Of a stretch of DNA of 64,000 nucleotides, positions 52,597 to 61,651 are shown piece by piece. The notes beneath the pieces are model-generated. The model was not told the origin of the DNA. It did no database searches and saw only the letters and a list, made by a program, of their open reading frames with translations. Source of the DNA: Chitinophagales bacterium (GTDB lineage Bacteria; Bacteroidota; Bacteroidia; Chitinophagales; Saprospiraceae); NCBI GenBank assembly GCA_026928325.1, contig JAIXKS010000058.1, positions 33,029-97,028 of the forward strand. The letters run 5' to 3'. The position numbers were made by a program, and so were the translations under genes. Numbering within the stretch: the first letter of the stretch is position 1; each line of letters begins with the position of its first letter.

Positions 52597-53485
52597 TTAT
52601 TCTTCGTTAAAAAAATCTTCGTCAATTTGTTTAATTTCGTAGGTAGTCTTTATTTGAATACCGACATTAAATTCATGCATTAAAGAGACTAATTTTTTCC
52701 CATCAATACAAATAATTTTATGATGCGCAGAACGTACTTTTTCGATTGCTTTTCCATCAAATTCGGATGTTGTAACAAAAACGCCTTTATTCGTGTCTCC
52801 ACTCATAGCCCCAATAAAATTTCTGATGTCTTTTTCTCTAACTTTTCCTTCATTAAATCGTTTTGCTTGTATGTAAATTTTATCTAGCCCAAGTTTATCT
52901 TCATTTATAATTCCGTCAATTCCACCGTCGTTTGATTTTGATGTTTCAACGAAATCTCCATAGCCCATTTTCTTAAGAAGTTTCAGAACGACTTTTTCAA
53001 AAAAATAGGGATCTATACTTTTTAGTTTTTGTAAAAGTTCATTCTTAACATCACTATCAATTCTATTAAACCCTTCATCTATTAAATCTTGAGGAGAAGA
53101 AATTTCATCTAAAGATTTTTTATCTGAAGAAATATGGCTTGATTGACTTTCTTCACTATAAAAGTTAAATAAGGATTTTTCATTCTCTAAATCTCTTACC
53201 GATAAGGAGGTTGAATGGTTTTTTCCTTTGTCTGTTAATTGAACATGTCCCCGTTCAGGAAAAAAAACATAACCGCCCTTTTTTTAAATAGGATTTACCC
53301 CATGCTATTCTGTTATCAATGAGTAATTCTCCTGACTTTGTTTTTTGTCTAAGTTGCTCGTCACTTAGACCGGAATAGAATTTTGCCTTAACCTCTTCAA
53401 TAAGCTCCCTTGTTTTATAAACTTTGCCATTTTTAAGAATTTCTAGAATAGGAATAAAAGTTTCATTAAATTTAGGAATTTCCAT
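52597..53485 (-). pseudogene. mrr: Mrr-type restriction endonuclease gene split by a one-base frameshift
   Basis: Two minus-strand frames together give a normal Mrr of about 295 residues. The first (53485 down to about 53280) holds the Mrr N-terminal winged helix, ending RIAWGKSYLKKG. The second continues GGYVFFPERGHVQLTDKGKN, a variable linker, DPYFFEKVVLKLLKKMGYGDF and the PD-(D/E)xK-like catalytic part (NDGGIDGIINEDKLGLD, YIQAKRF, then FVTTSEF). The break is at an A7 run (T7 on the plus strand, 53279-53285); six As would restore the frame. Mrr cleaves modified DNA. Slippage, true inactivation or a sequencing error are all possible. Confidence 0.88.
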
Positions 53486-53724
53486 TTATGCAATATTATT
53501 TATTCATTGCAAATATACTCTTTTTCTAACATTGATTATCAAAAGGGCTTTTGTAAGTTTTATAAATTTCACCACAATGAGCATTTTTCAAACTCTAATC
53601 CTTAAATCCACTTACGCACTTGTAATCTTGGGTTTTGAAATTTCTTTGACGGAGTTGTTTTTGTGGAAAAACCTTGGATTGCTTTGTGTTGCGCTATTAC
53701 GAGACATTTGCATTAATCTAACAA

Positions 53725-53761
53725 AAAAGAGGCAACGCCAAAGATTGATGTTGCCTCTTTT
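53725..53761. terminator. Bidirectional terminator after the aldo/keto reductase gene
   Basis: AAAAGAGGCAAC (53725-53736) pairs perfectly with GTTGCCTCTTTT (53750-53761). It lies 22 bp past the reductase stop and would also insulate the mrr region; the rest of 53486-53724 shows nothing. Confidence 0.85.
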
Positions 53762-53783
53762 GGGATATTTTTAAAATGCTTTT

Positions 53784-54656
53784 TTAAGACAAATCTTGTC
53801 CTGTGATGTGCATGTACATTTCAAACCACTGTTCATTGCTCAGGATTGTTTCGCCGAGATCTACCGCTTCTTTGTACTTATCTGCCTTCGAGTGGTTGAT
53901 AACGGGTCTTATGCCTGCCGGATGATGGAAAAGAAACAACATTGCCATTTCAGAGATCGTCCAGCCATTCTCGGACGCATAGTCGTTGAATTTTTTCTCG
54001 CGGGCTCTTCCAGCTTTTGTATTGGTAAAGATCATTTTCCCTCCGATTGGCGACCACGACATTGGCGTGATGCCATTTGCAATACAGGTATCAATCGTAC
54101 CATCCAACAAAGGATCTAAATTTGTAATTGAGAGTTCTGCTTGATGGGACGTGATGGGATAAAACTTGGTCATGGCTCGAATCTGATCTGGAGAAAAATT
54201 GACAACGCCAAATTCTTTGACTTTTCCGGCTTCTTTTAGCACGTGAAAAGCCTCTGCCATTTCTTCATAATTCATAATCGGGCTTGGTCGATTTATCATT
54301 AAAACATCTATCGAATCGGTATTCAAATTGGTTAAGGATTGATCTACGGATTCTAATATATGTCTTTTAGAAGTGTTGTAATGCGAAATTTTGAATCCTG
54401 GCTTTTCAGCACAAGGTTTTATAATACCACATTTAGTTATTAGTTGGATTTGGTCTCTCGATATGCCGCTAAGGATAACAGCGTCTCCAAATTCTCTTTC
54501 TGTAGTATAGTTTCCATAGACATCGGCAAGATCAAAGGTCGTAACACCCGACTCGACACACGCTTCTATTAAAGAAGCCATTTTTGACGTGGATAGCTTT
54601 GCTCCCCAACTTCCCCATCTGATAACACCCGCTACTACTTTTGAAAAATTACTCAT
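53784..54656 (-). CDS. Aldo/keto reductase (YdhF-like) with Asn in place of the catalytic His
   Basis: A 290-residue TIM-barrel reductase. Catalytic Asp42 and Tyr47 are in FDLADVYG and Lys75 in LITKCGI. The usual fourth residue, His in LLIHRPDP, is Asn122 here (LMINRPSP). NADPH-binding positions near the C-terminus (GIRPVINHSKADKYKEA) look conserved. Loss of the His may shift activity or substrate, as in some AKR subfamilies with replaced His. It is the last gene in a minus-strand run beginning at 58572. Confidence 0.9.
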   Translation of the reverse strand: MSNFSKVVAGVIRWGSWGAKLSTSKMASLIEACVESGVTTFDLADVYGNYTTEREFGDAVILSGISRDQIQLITKCGIIKPCAEKPGFKISHYNTSKRHILESVDQSLTNLNTDSIDVLMINRPSPIMNYEEMAEAFHVLKEAGKVKEFGVVNFSPDQIRAMTKFYPITSHQAELSITNLDPLLDGTIDTCIANGITPMSWSPIGGKMIFTNTKAGRAREKKFNDYASENGWTISEMAMLFLFHHPAGIRPVINHSKADKYKEAVDLGETILSNEQWFEMYMHITGQDLS

Positions 54657-54686
54657 GGTCTTAATGGTTGATTTAATAATTTTGAA

Positions 54687-55718
54687 TTAATTGTTATTTA
54701 ATAAATTTAATGCATCCTGCACCTTTTTATCTTGATTATTGAGATTAGAGGCGGATGTATAATCTTTTAGGGCGGCTTCTTTGCGTCCTAGCTTTTCATT
54801 GGCGACTCCTCGATAATAAAATCCTAGGTAATTGGTCGGATTCATACCAACCATCAAATTAAACTGCTCATAAGCACGATCTAAAGAATCCATTTCGAGA
54901 TAGAGGATGCCCGAATTTAAGTAGGCATCTATATAACTCTTGTCATCTACGATTATGGATCTGTATATTTCTATGGCTCCTGGTATATCTTTGTGATTTT
55001 GAAGATAATAAGCCTTTGCGTGTCTGGCTTGCATGGATTGCGGATTACTCAAGACGGCACTTTCGTAATATTGTAGCGCCATTCCATCATTTTTGTTTTC
55101 ATGCAGTTCTCCTAGATATATCCAAGCATCGGTGAGTTTGCTATCTAACTCGACTGCCGTTTGAAAGGAGTTAATAGCCCGTGTTATATCATGTAAGGCT
55201 ATAAAATTCATACCCAACATAAAGTATGCCTCTGCATTTTGTGGGTCGAGTCTGATGATTTCATTGATTGAAAAAATAGACCCGTCATATTCCTCCATGA
55301 TATATTTGAATTCGGCCATTTTTAACAACGTAGGAATCCGTTCAGGATATAACCGCAAGGCTTCATCTAGCGCACCTTCTGCTTCTTGTGCATGTCCATA
55401 GTTCAAAAAAGCATCGGACATCAAGTGATAATAATCTGGATTTAGAGAGTCTATGCGAACGGCAAACTTTAAATCTGCGAGCGCATAGTCATATTTTTCT
55501 TGCTCATAATAGAGTTTTGCTCGCTGAAAGTATAGCGTGGCGTCATTTTGATTTTTTTCAATTTCGGCCGTTAGCTGGTCAATGGCGGGATCTCCGCTGG
55601 ATGGCGTGGACGTAGTTTTGTCCGACTTACAAGACGCAATCGACAAAACCAGCATCAAGCATATCGTTGCTGATTTCCAAAACATTTTTTTATTTGTACG
55701 TAAGGTATCGACCATCAA
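54687..55718 (-). CDS. TPR-repeat lipoprotein
   Basis: A 343-residue protein with a lipoprotein signal (WKSATICLMLVLSIASCKSD; lipobox Cys about 30). The rest is mainly tetratricopeptide repeats, about eight units such as AIDQLTAEIEKNQNDATLYF, AYFMLGMNFIALHDITRAIN and GFYYRGVANEKLGRKEAALK. TPRs mediate protein-protein contacts, so it is probably an envelope scaffold. It lies 22 bp after the DUF5723 gene and may serve the same system. Confidence 0.88.
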   Translation of the reverse strand: MMVDTLRTNKKMFWKSATICLMLVLSIASCKSDKTTSTPSSGDPAIDQLTAEIEKNQNDATLYFQRAKLYYEQEKYDYALADLKFAVRIDSLNPDYYHLMSDAFLNYGHAQEAEGALDEALRLYPERIPTLLKMAEFKYIMEEYDGSIFSINEIIRLDPQNAEAYFMLGMNFIALHDITRAINSFQTAVELDSKLTDAWIYLGELHENKNDGMALQYYESAVLSNPQSMQARHAKAYYLQNHKDIPGAIEIYRSIIVDDKSYIDAYLNSGILYLEMDSLDRAYEQFNLMVGMNPTNYLGFYYRGVANEKLGRKEAALKDYTSASNLNNQDKKVQDALNLLNNN

Positions 55719-55740
55719 TTGTAAATCTTCTTTATTTTTA

Positions 55741-57036
55741 TTAAAATCTAATCGTTAAACCTGCTGTTACTCTAGCATTTTTAGCACGTTCGTACGAGAA
55801 TACACGAATGATATTATCTGCGGCAACATATAGCTGTAAGGGTTTAAGTTTTATCCCGCCATATAGTCCCACGCTGCTAAAATCATTTTTATGTATAGTA
55901 TATAACAAACCTAAGTCCAAAAAGGATATTCTTTTATACGCTGCCAGGGATAATTGATGCCAATCTTTACCATATCTTCGGTGCATTTGGTACAATGCTT
56001 CAAAAGACCAAGTATCCATGACATACGAACCACCAATCAACAATCGTCGATTGAGTTGTGTTTTAAAGGCTTCAGTAGAAGATGTTACATCGATGAGGTC
56101 CAACAGCGTATCTTTGACACTAAGCGTACTATCCTCGATAAAATTAATGATATCTACACCTTCGAAGGTAAAAGAACCCTTACTTTCGTATTTGCGAGGT
56201 GAAAAATCCCAAGTGATACTTCCTACATCCAAGAGGCTCGCAGAGAGTGAAAGTTGATCGGTAGCTTGATAATGTGCTCCAAGATCGAAGGCAAAACCAC
56301 GATTATTGTAAAAGAAATTATCAAAGGTAAATCCAGAATAATCTACAGTAACATCGTCTAAAGCCTGATACTTAAATAGGCTGCTTGAGCGAATCAAATA
56401 TTCATTATTGAATTGTAATTGATAATACTCATCTAGGGTTGTAAACTGCATGGTTGAGGATTCGGTATAGAGCGCCGATGTTCCGTATAAGAGCTTAGCC
56501 TTTCCGCCCAAGGTCAAAGCGCCAAATTGCTTCTGAAGACCTAGGTAGAGTTCGTTGTACGCTAAGACGTCCACGGATGGACCAATATCTAGTGTTTTGC
56601 CGATAAAAGGCGCATTTCCGTAGGCTAGCAATTGTATTAAATCTGTATTATAACCGATGTTGGCTGAAGATCGGAATCCATGCCCTGCCATGATGGCAAA
56701 GCTCCCTAATTTTAAAGCGGCATCGATGGTTCGAATATCGTTATCAACATAGATATCATACTTTCCACGTTTAAAATTTTCGATTTTCTTTAAATCTATA
56801 TATCGGTTGCCTTCTGAATTTTTACTGGTTAAATCTTGAATGGCAACGCCGTCGGTATTTAGACCTACATTAACAGAAGCAATACTGATGTTGATGGTTT
56901 TTTCTAAAGGAATAGCCGGATTTACCCAAGTTGCAGGCATATAGCCTCGTAGATGGTAATAGGGTGTATTTTGTGCAAATCCTGACAATACAGCCATTAT
57001 TAAAATCATATTCAACAATGTCCACTTCTTAGCCAT
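55741..57036 (-). CDS. DUF5723 family outer-membrane protein
   Basis: A 431-residue protein with a signal peptide (LLNMILIMAVLSGFAQ). The mature chain is beta-rich with alternating aromatic strands (FAIMAGHGFRSSANIGYNTD, FDLGAHYQATDQLSLSASL, LGLLYTIHKNDFSSVGLYGG) and ends in VTAGLTIRF, typical of barrel proteins. This matches DUF5723, a Bacteroidota family related to PorP/type IX-associated barrels in layout. It starts 3 bp after the upstream lipoprotein gene, so both are co-expressed. Confidence 0.82.
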   Translation of the reverse strand: MAKKWTLLNMILIMAVLSGFAQNTPYYHLRGYMPATWVNPAIPLEKTINISIASVNVGLNTDGVAIQDLTSKNSEGNRYIDLKKIENFKRGKYDIYVDNDIRTIDAALKLGSFAIMAGHGFRSSANIGYNTDLIQLLAYGNAPFIGKTLDIGPSVDVLAYNELYLGLQKQFGALTLGGKAKLLYGTSALYTESSTMQFTTLDEYYQLQFNNEYLIRSSSLFKYQALDDVTVDYSGFTFDNFFYNNRGFAFDLGAHYQATDQLSLSASLLDVGSITWDFSPRKYESKGSFTFEGVDIINFIEDSTLSVKDTLLDLIDVTSSTEAFKTQLNRRLLIGGSYVMDTWSFEALYQMHRRYGKDWHQLSLAAYKRISFLDLGLLYTIHKNDFSSVGLYGGIKLKPLQLYVAADNIIRVFSYERAKNARVTAGLTIRF

Positions 57037-57039
57037 ATC

Positions 57040-58572
57040 TTATTCTTTTACAATTTTCAACTTTGCGCCCATTTTTACGCCAAGTCCATATCGGTCATGA
57101 ATCCACAAAGATCGCAATTGGTCACTGTCTGTTGTATTAATATACCCGGAAAGCGCCATTTTAGTCGCCTTCTTTACGTTTTCGTATCTATTTTTATCAA
57201 AGGACAAATACAAAATCTTTTCTGTAGCCGCTGTCGTCTGTTGGTTGGCTCCCAGTGGTGCAGCTGCTATATCGATACCTTCTCCCTCAAATAAAACGTC
57301 AATCAGGTTATTGTTTTCGTCCAAAAAATGTACTTGTGCCCGGATATTTGCCGGAAAATCATTGCTCAATATCGTTTTTAACTCGGCTTCTGTTACATTG
57401 CTCACGTCTGGCAAATCTAACGATATCGTATCGGCTACGACCAATTGATTTACGGAACCATGGAGAGGAATTTCTGCAGCCACACGAACGACAAAATAAC
57501 TTTGATCGGTTATAAACCCGATGGTTGTTGTGTCTCTATTGACATTGATTAGCGCAGAAATATCATAACTGACCGTTTTTGTCTTTTCGTTAAAAATCTC
57601 GCGAATATTGGAATTGTCTCTATTGAAATCGAAATACGTCGTTTTGACCTTTCCTACTTCATGAAGGCCGGGATATAAAAATTCAATACCGGTATCGACA
57701 AAAGGGCTTTGAAGTTGGACAGTATTGCCCGAAATAGAAGTCAATTCTAGTTTGTTGACTCGAGAATGTACCGGCAATCCAAAAGCATTTTCAACGCTTA
57801 GGGTTATTTTAGGATTTTCAAAGTCAAAAGTTCCACTTTTCCAAACATCAAATAGGTTGATGTCAATAAAGTTGCCATCAATCGGAAATTCGTGATACCC
57901 GAGATATCCTTCGAGATAGGCAAATTTGATTAAATCATAATTCATGAAGGCATTTTCAAGCTTAACTTTTTTTCCGCTAGCGGTGGTAGCCTGATAGTGA
58001 AAAGTCATGATATTCCTATAGGTTATCATTGTCCAACCATCGACTGAAATATCTTCAGTTTGATGAGATACGGGCGTTACATTATTGTATTTGATTAAAA
58101 AATTTCGAGTAAAAACCACACCATCTTTAGAAAGTTCTGGGATAGTCATCGAGACATAGACATCTTCGGTTTCATGGTGTCGAAACGAAAAGTTGATTTT
58201 TGTATCTTTGAATATGGCTTTACTAATATTGGACTTGGTAAGGGGTAAAATTTCGACTTTAGATATGGTATCTGTTATGGGAAGCGGTGCCACGCCAGGA
58301 TATGGAGGAAAGATGGCTGCCGAATTTTTGCGCAAGACTTCTCCATTATAAGCAACGGTTGCACGTCCTTCTTCGTCAAATTTTATAGAGGTATTGCCTT
58401 TAACCAAGTCGGAAAGTCTAAAAAGATTTACCTTGGTATTTACAAGGGGAACAGCTATTTCATACTCATAATCACTAACATCCCATTGCTCCAGGCTGCT
58501 TGTATCTAAACACCCTGCCAATAGCATCACTATCGCCGGTAAAATAGCTTTTTTCAGGTTTTGTATTCTCAT
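57040..58572 (-). CDS. Large uncharacterised lipoprotein
   Basis: A 510-residue protein with a lipoprotein signal (KAILPAIVMLLAGCLD, Cys about 21). The mature chain is beta-rich, without repeats I can name; it contains YEIAVPLVNTKVNLFRLSDL near the N-terminus and several hydrophobic strands. It is the first gene of the four-gene minus-strand run (lipoprotein, DUF5723 barrel, TPR lipoprotein, aldo/keto reductase). I infer an outer-membrane complex of the first three. The upstream gap 58573-58951 has no recognised feature; the open frame in it looks accidental. Confidence 0.72.
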   Translation of the reverse strand: MRIQNLKKAILPAIVMLLAGCLDTSSLEQWDVSDYEYEIAVPLVNTKVNLFRLSDLVKGNTSIKFDEEGRATVAYNGEVLRKNSAAIFPPYPGVAPLPITDTISKVEILPLTKSNISKAIFKDTKINFSFRHHETEDVYVSMTIPELSKDGVVFTRNFLIKYNNVTPVSHQTEDISVDGWTMITYRNIMTFHYQATTASGKKVKLENAFMNYDLIKFAYLEGYLGYHEFPIDGNFIDINLFDVWKSGTFDFENPKITLSVENAFGLPVHSRVNKLELTSISGNTVQLQSPFVDTGIEFLYPGLHEVGKVKTTYFDFNRDNSNIREIFNEKTKTVSYDISALINVNRDTTTIGFITDQSYFVVRVAAEIPLHGSVNQLVVADTISLDLPDVSNVTEAELKTILSNDFPANIRAQVHFLDENNNLIDVLFEGEGIDIAAAPLGANQQTTAATEKILYLSFDKNRYENVKKATKMALSGYINTTDSDQLRSLWIHDRYGLGVKMGAKLKIVKE

Positions 58573-58951
58573 GTATCCAGAAGTTTTTGATGATAAAAAC
58601 CTGTAAATTCATCACAATGATATTACAATTTATAAACTAAGGGAAATATATTGTTAAATTATTTTTTATAACTTTAAATTTTAACAAATTCTTAAAACCA
58701 TGATTGATGGTATAAATTGATTCTTTTTTGTTGTTTTGGTTTCGTTCTCGATATCCCATTTGGAAATAATTTATATTTCTTCCCTTCGTTAAATTGATTA
58801 TTTTTGTCCCGTATTTGAAAATTAGTATCTTTTGTGGATATACTTCCTTTGACCATTTAAAGAGATGCATTGGATGATATTCTAAATCTCAACTGAAAAT
58901 CTGAATAGTATCCAACTGAGCATCAGGATTTAGATAAGGTTTAGGCAATTT

Positions 58952-60016
58952 GTGATTCTTATAAAATATGCAATACTTATGATAAATTATTTAAAATCTG
59001 TGTTACAAGGCTTAGTAACCCATTCCTTTGTTAATCAAGCGGATAGTAGTGATATCGTGTTGGCTACCACGATGACTGATATCTCTGATCACGAATTGTA
59101 CGATACATTGACAACGTATTTTTTGAGTCACTTTAAGGATCCAGAATTTTTTAGCTTTACCCATGCTTCAGGAGATATAGCTTACAATCCCGTGTATAAT
59201 TATGTCAAAGAAATTTTTGAAACACCAGAGGAACTATATGCCTTGTCGGTTAAGATAGCGCGCCATCTTTATGAAAAATCAAAACATCCCAATATTAAGG
59301 CAGGAGAATTGCATATTGCCTATTTTACGGATATCTTGATCGATGATGAAATGGTTGATGCCATTACGATTATCAAATCTGAAAGCAAAGAAACATTTCT
59401 ACATATAGATGATCAAATGACTTTAAAAAGTGAAAATGGAATCAATATTGGTAAGCTGGATAAAGGTTGTATCATTTTCAATACTCGGGAAGAATCGGGC
59501 TATAAAATATGCAATATTGACCACAGCAATCGCTTTAATGAAGCTAAATACTGGCGAGAAGAGTTTTTGATGTTGGCATCTATCAGCAATGATTACACAC
59601 AAACGAAGGAATATATCCAAGCAACCAAGGCCTTTGTTAAAGAACGCTTGCCCAAAGCCTTTGATACCGATAATATCGATGAGGCAGCCATGATGCAGCG
59701 CTCATTTGAGTATTTTAAAAATAACGAATCTTTTGATAATCATGAGTACGAAATTAAGGTTTTTAAGGATGAACATGTCATTGAAGCCTTTCAAGATTAT
59801 AAAAGCGAATATGAAAACCTCAAACAAACGACCTTAGGAGAACAGTTTGATATCTCGGATTATGCTGTAAAAAAGCAATCTCGCATATTTAAAAGTGTCA
59901 TCAAGTTGGATAAAAATTTTCACATTTATGTACATGGCGACAAGGATAAAATCGGAAAAGGTGAAGATGAATCCGGACGAAAGTACTACATTTTGTATTA
60001 TGATACCGAAAGCTAA
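58952..60016 (+). CDS. Nucleoid-associated protein, NdpA/YejK family
   Basis: A 354-residue protein matching the 37-kDa nucleoid-associated (NA37) family. Conserved parts: HLYEKSKHPNIKAGELHIAY, FNTREESGYKICNIDHSNRF, AKYWREEFLMLASISNDYTQ, and the C-terminal RIFKSVIKLDKNFHIYVHGD. E. coli YejK binds nucleoid DNA; a precise role is unknown. The first ATG may be replaced by the one at 58979 (MINYLKSVLQG), which starts at the conserved region. Confidence 0.82.
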   Translation: MILIKYAILMINYLKSVLQGLVTHSFVNQADSSDIVLATTMTDISDHELYDTLTTYFLSHFKDPEFFSFTHASGDIAYNPVYNYVKEIFETPEELYALSVKIARHLYEKSKHPNIKAGELHIAYFTDILIDDEMVDAITIIKSESKETFLHIDDQMTLKSENGINIGKLDKGCIIFNTREESGYKICNIDHSNRFNEAKYWREEFLMLASISNDYTQTKEYIQATKAFVKERLPKAFDTDNIDEAAMMQRSFEYFKNNESFDNHEYEIKVFKDEHVIEAFQDYKSEYENLKQTTLGEQFDISDYAVKKQSRIFKSVIKLDKNFHIYVHGDKDKIGKGEDESGRKYYILYYDTES

Positions 60017-60160
60017 AGCCGATTGCATTTGCAACAAATCCACATATTTTACCGTTTGTTTAGGATTCAGGGTATCAAGATGGTATTCATGGCTGTACAA
60101 TATGCAAGCAAGCGCCATCTCTCAATCTGAAAAATAAACCCTTAAACTTTTCGTAGCCAT

Positions 60161-61267
60161 TTGAAGATTAAAACGCCCATTTCACATCAACACGAACCAC
60201 CGCAGCATGATGAAACTTCAGCGTTGAAGTATCTAAAGGCTTCGAGGATTATCTGGCCGATGGTCATAGGTATCAGCGTGGTTATCTGGATCATATCCCG
60301 GCAATTGGATTTAGATGCGATCCGTGGTTTTGATTTGAATATCTATACCTTCTTTTGGATTTCTATGGCGATGATGATGTACGTATTGCGTCATTTATTC
60401 TATTCTTGGCGGCTTCGAATCATTACAGATTATGCTTTTTCTTGGCTTAAAGCCATCCAATTGATTGTCATTTGGGAGTTTTCTACGGCCGTTTCGCCTA
60501 CTAGTGTTGGTGGTGCTGGCGTGGCGATTTATCTGTTGTCTAAGGAGAAATTATCGGGGGCAAAGACGATATCGGTAGTGTTGTATTCGATGGTCATTGA
60601 TACGATCTTTTTTGTGTCGGCATTAATCTTTTTAGCGCTGACGATAGGTCCGATAATGGTGCGTCCAGGGATGTTATCATTTAGTGATATAGACGGATAT
60701 GGGGTTACTTTTTTAACGGTACTCTTTTTTATGGTTACTTATGGAAGTATCTTTTTCTATGGTCTTTTCATTAATCCTCGAGCGATCAAAAGGATATTAA
60801 TTATTCTCAGTCGCATTCGCTTTTTGGGACGTTTTAGAAAATCCTTACGCACGACGGCTTATGATGTGATGACGACTTCTGCTGAGATTAAAAAGAAACC
60901 CTTCAAATTTCATATTTCGGCTTTTTTATGTACCATGGGTGCGTGGACAGTTCGGTTTTTGGCGATTAACTGTTTGATTATGGCGTTTGTGCCGGAAGTT
61001 CACCGTACTTTGGCAGATCAGGCGACGATATTTGCCAGAGGAATGGCGATGCATACCATAGAGGCGTTTAGTCCAACTCCAGGTGCAGCCGGAGTCATCG
61101 AATTGCTCTTTGGCGGTTTTTTTAGCGATTATATCCCTATGGGTATGGCGGTGATTATCGTCGTTTTATGGCGATTGATGGGTTATTATAGCTATTTATT
61201 TGCCGGTGTTATGGTGATACCGGTATGGTTAAAGCAAATATCAAAACAAAAAAAGGAACACGAATAA
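60161..61267 (+). CDS. Lysylphosphatidylglycerol synthase-type transmembrane protein
   Basis: A 368-residue polytopic membrane protein of the LPG_synthase_TM / UPF0104 family. The family pattern is visible in IVIWEFSTAVSPTSVGGAGV and HTIEAFSPTPGAAGVIELLF, plus about seven to eight helices. The catalytic transferase domain of MprF is absent, so this is the flippase-like membrane part alone. It probably handles a lipid in the inner membrane; the substrate is unknown. A roughly 145-bp gap separates it from the NdpA-like gene. Confidence 0.85.
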   Translation: MKIKTPISHQHEPPQHDETSALKYLKASRIIWPMVIGISVVIWIISRQLDLDAIRGFDLNIYTFFWISMAMMMYVLRHLFYSWRLRIITDYAFSWLKAIQLIVIWEFSTAVSPTSVGGAGVAIYLLSKEKLSGAKTISVVLYSMVIDTIFFVSALIFLALTIGPIMVRPGMLSFSDIDGYGVTFLTVLFFMVTYGSIFFYGLFINPRAIKRILIILSRIRFLGRFRKSLRTTAYDVMTTSAEIKKKPFKFHISAFLCTMGAWTVRFLAINCLIMAFVPEVHRTLADQATIFARGMAMHTIEAFSPTPGAAGVIELLFGGFFSDYIPMGMAVIIVVLWRLMGYYSYLFAGVMVIPVWLKQISKQKKEHE

Positions 61268-61326
61268 TGTTCCTTTTCAATCACTAAAACCACCTTATAA
61301 ATTTAATAAAATTCCTATTGCGATCG

Positions 61327-61490
61327 TAGTGCTCCTTTAATATAAAGAAATTAATAAAATGTCGTTCTTTTTTCAAATCTCATCGTTAAAAATACTCGTC
61401 ATAGTTACCACTATGCCTATGTTTTTTGCCTTGATCTTTAAAAAAATCACTTCCATTATAATTTAAGTCTTTTTATAGACAGAGCACTAG
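61327..61490 (+). mobile_element. MITE copy, first of a tandem pair (left end degraded)
   Basis: The left end reads GTAGTGCTCCTTTAATATAA, a decayed form of the terminal repeat; the right end is intact (AGACAGAGCACTAG). The last CTAG (61487-61490) is shared with the next copy. The interior carries CATAGTTACCACTATG. Confidence 0.87.
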
Positions 61491-61651
61491 TGCCCTGTCC
61501 ACAAAAAGATCTTAATGAAATGTCGTTCTTTTTTCAAATCTCATCGTTAAAAATACTCGTCATAGTTACCACTATGCCTATGTTTTTTGCCTTGATCTTT
61601 AAAAAAATCACTTCCATTATAATTTAAGTCTTTTTATAGACAGAGCACTAG
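61487..61651 (+). mobile_element. MITE copy, second of a tandem pair, providing a stop codon
   Basis: Starts CTAGTGCCCTGTCCACAAAA and ends AGACAGAGCACTAG. The last CTAG (61648-61651) overlaps the stop codon TAG of the minus-strand acyl-CoA dehydrogenase gene at 61648-61650. Confidence 0.9.

Noticed and set aside
53424-53774. 116-residue plus-strand frame
   Set aside because: It overlaps the mrr N-terminus and the terminator at 53725-53761; the composition reflects antisense and AT-rich sequence.
58637-58870. 77-residue minus-strand frame in the gap before the NdpA-like gene
   Set aside because: Lys/Asn/Ile-rich with no recognisable pattern; looks accidental in AT-rich DNA.
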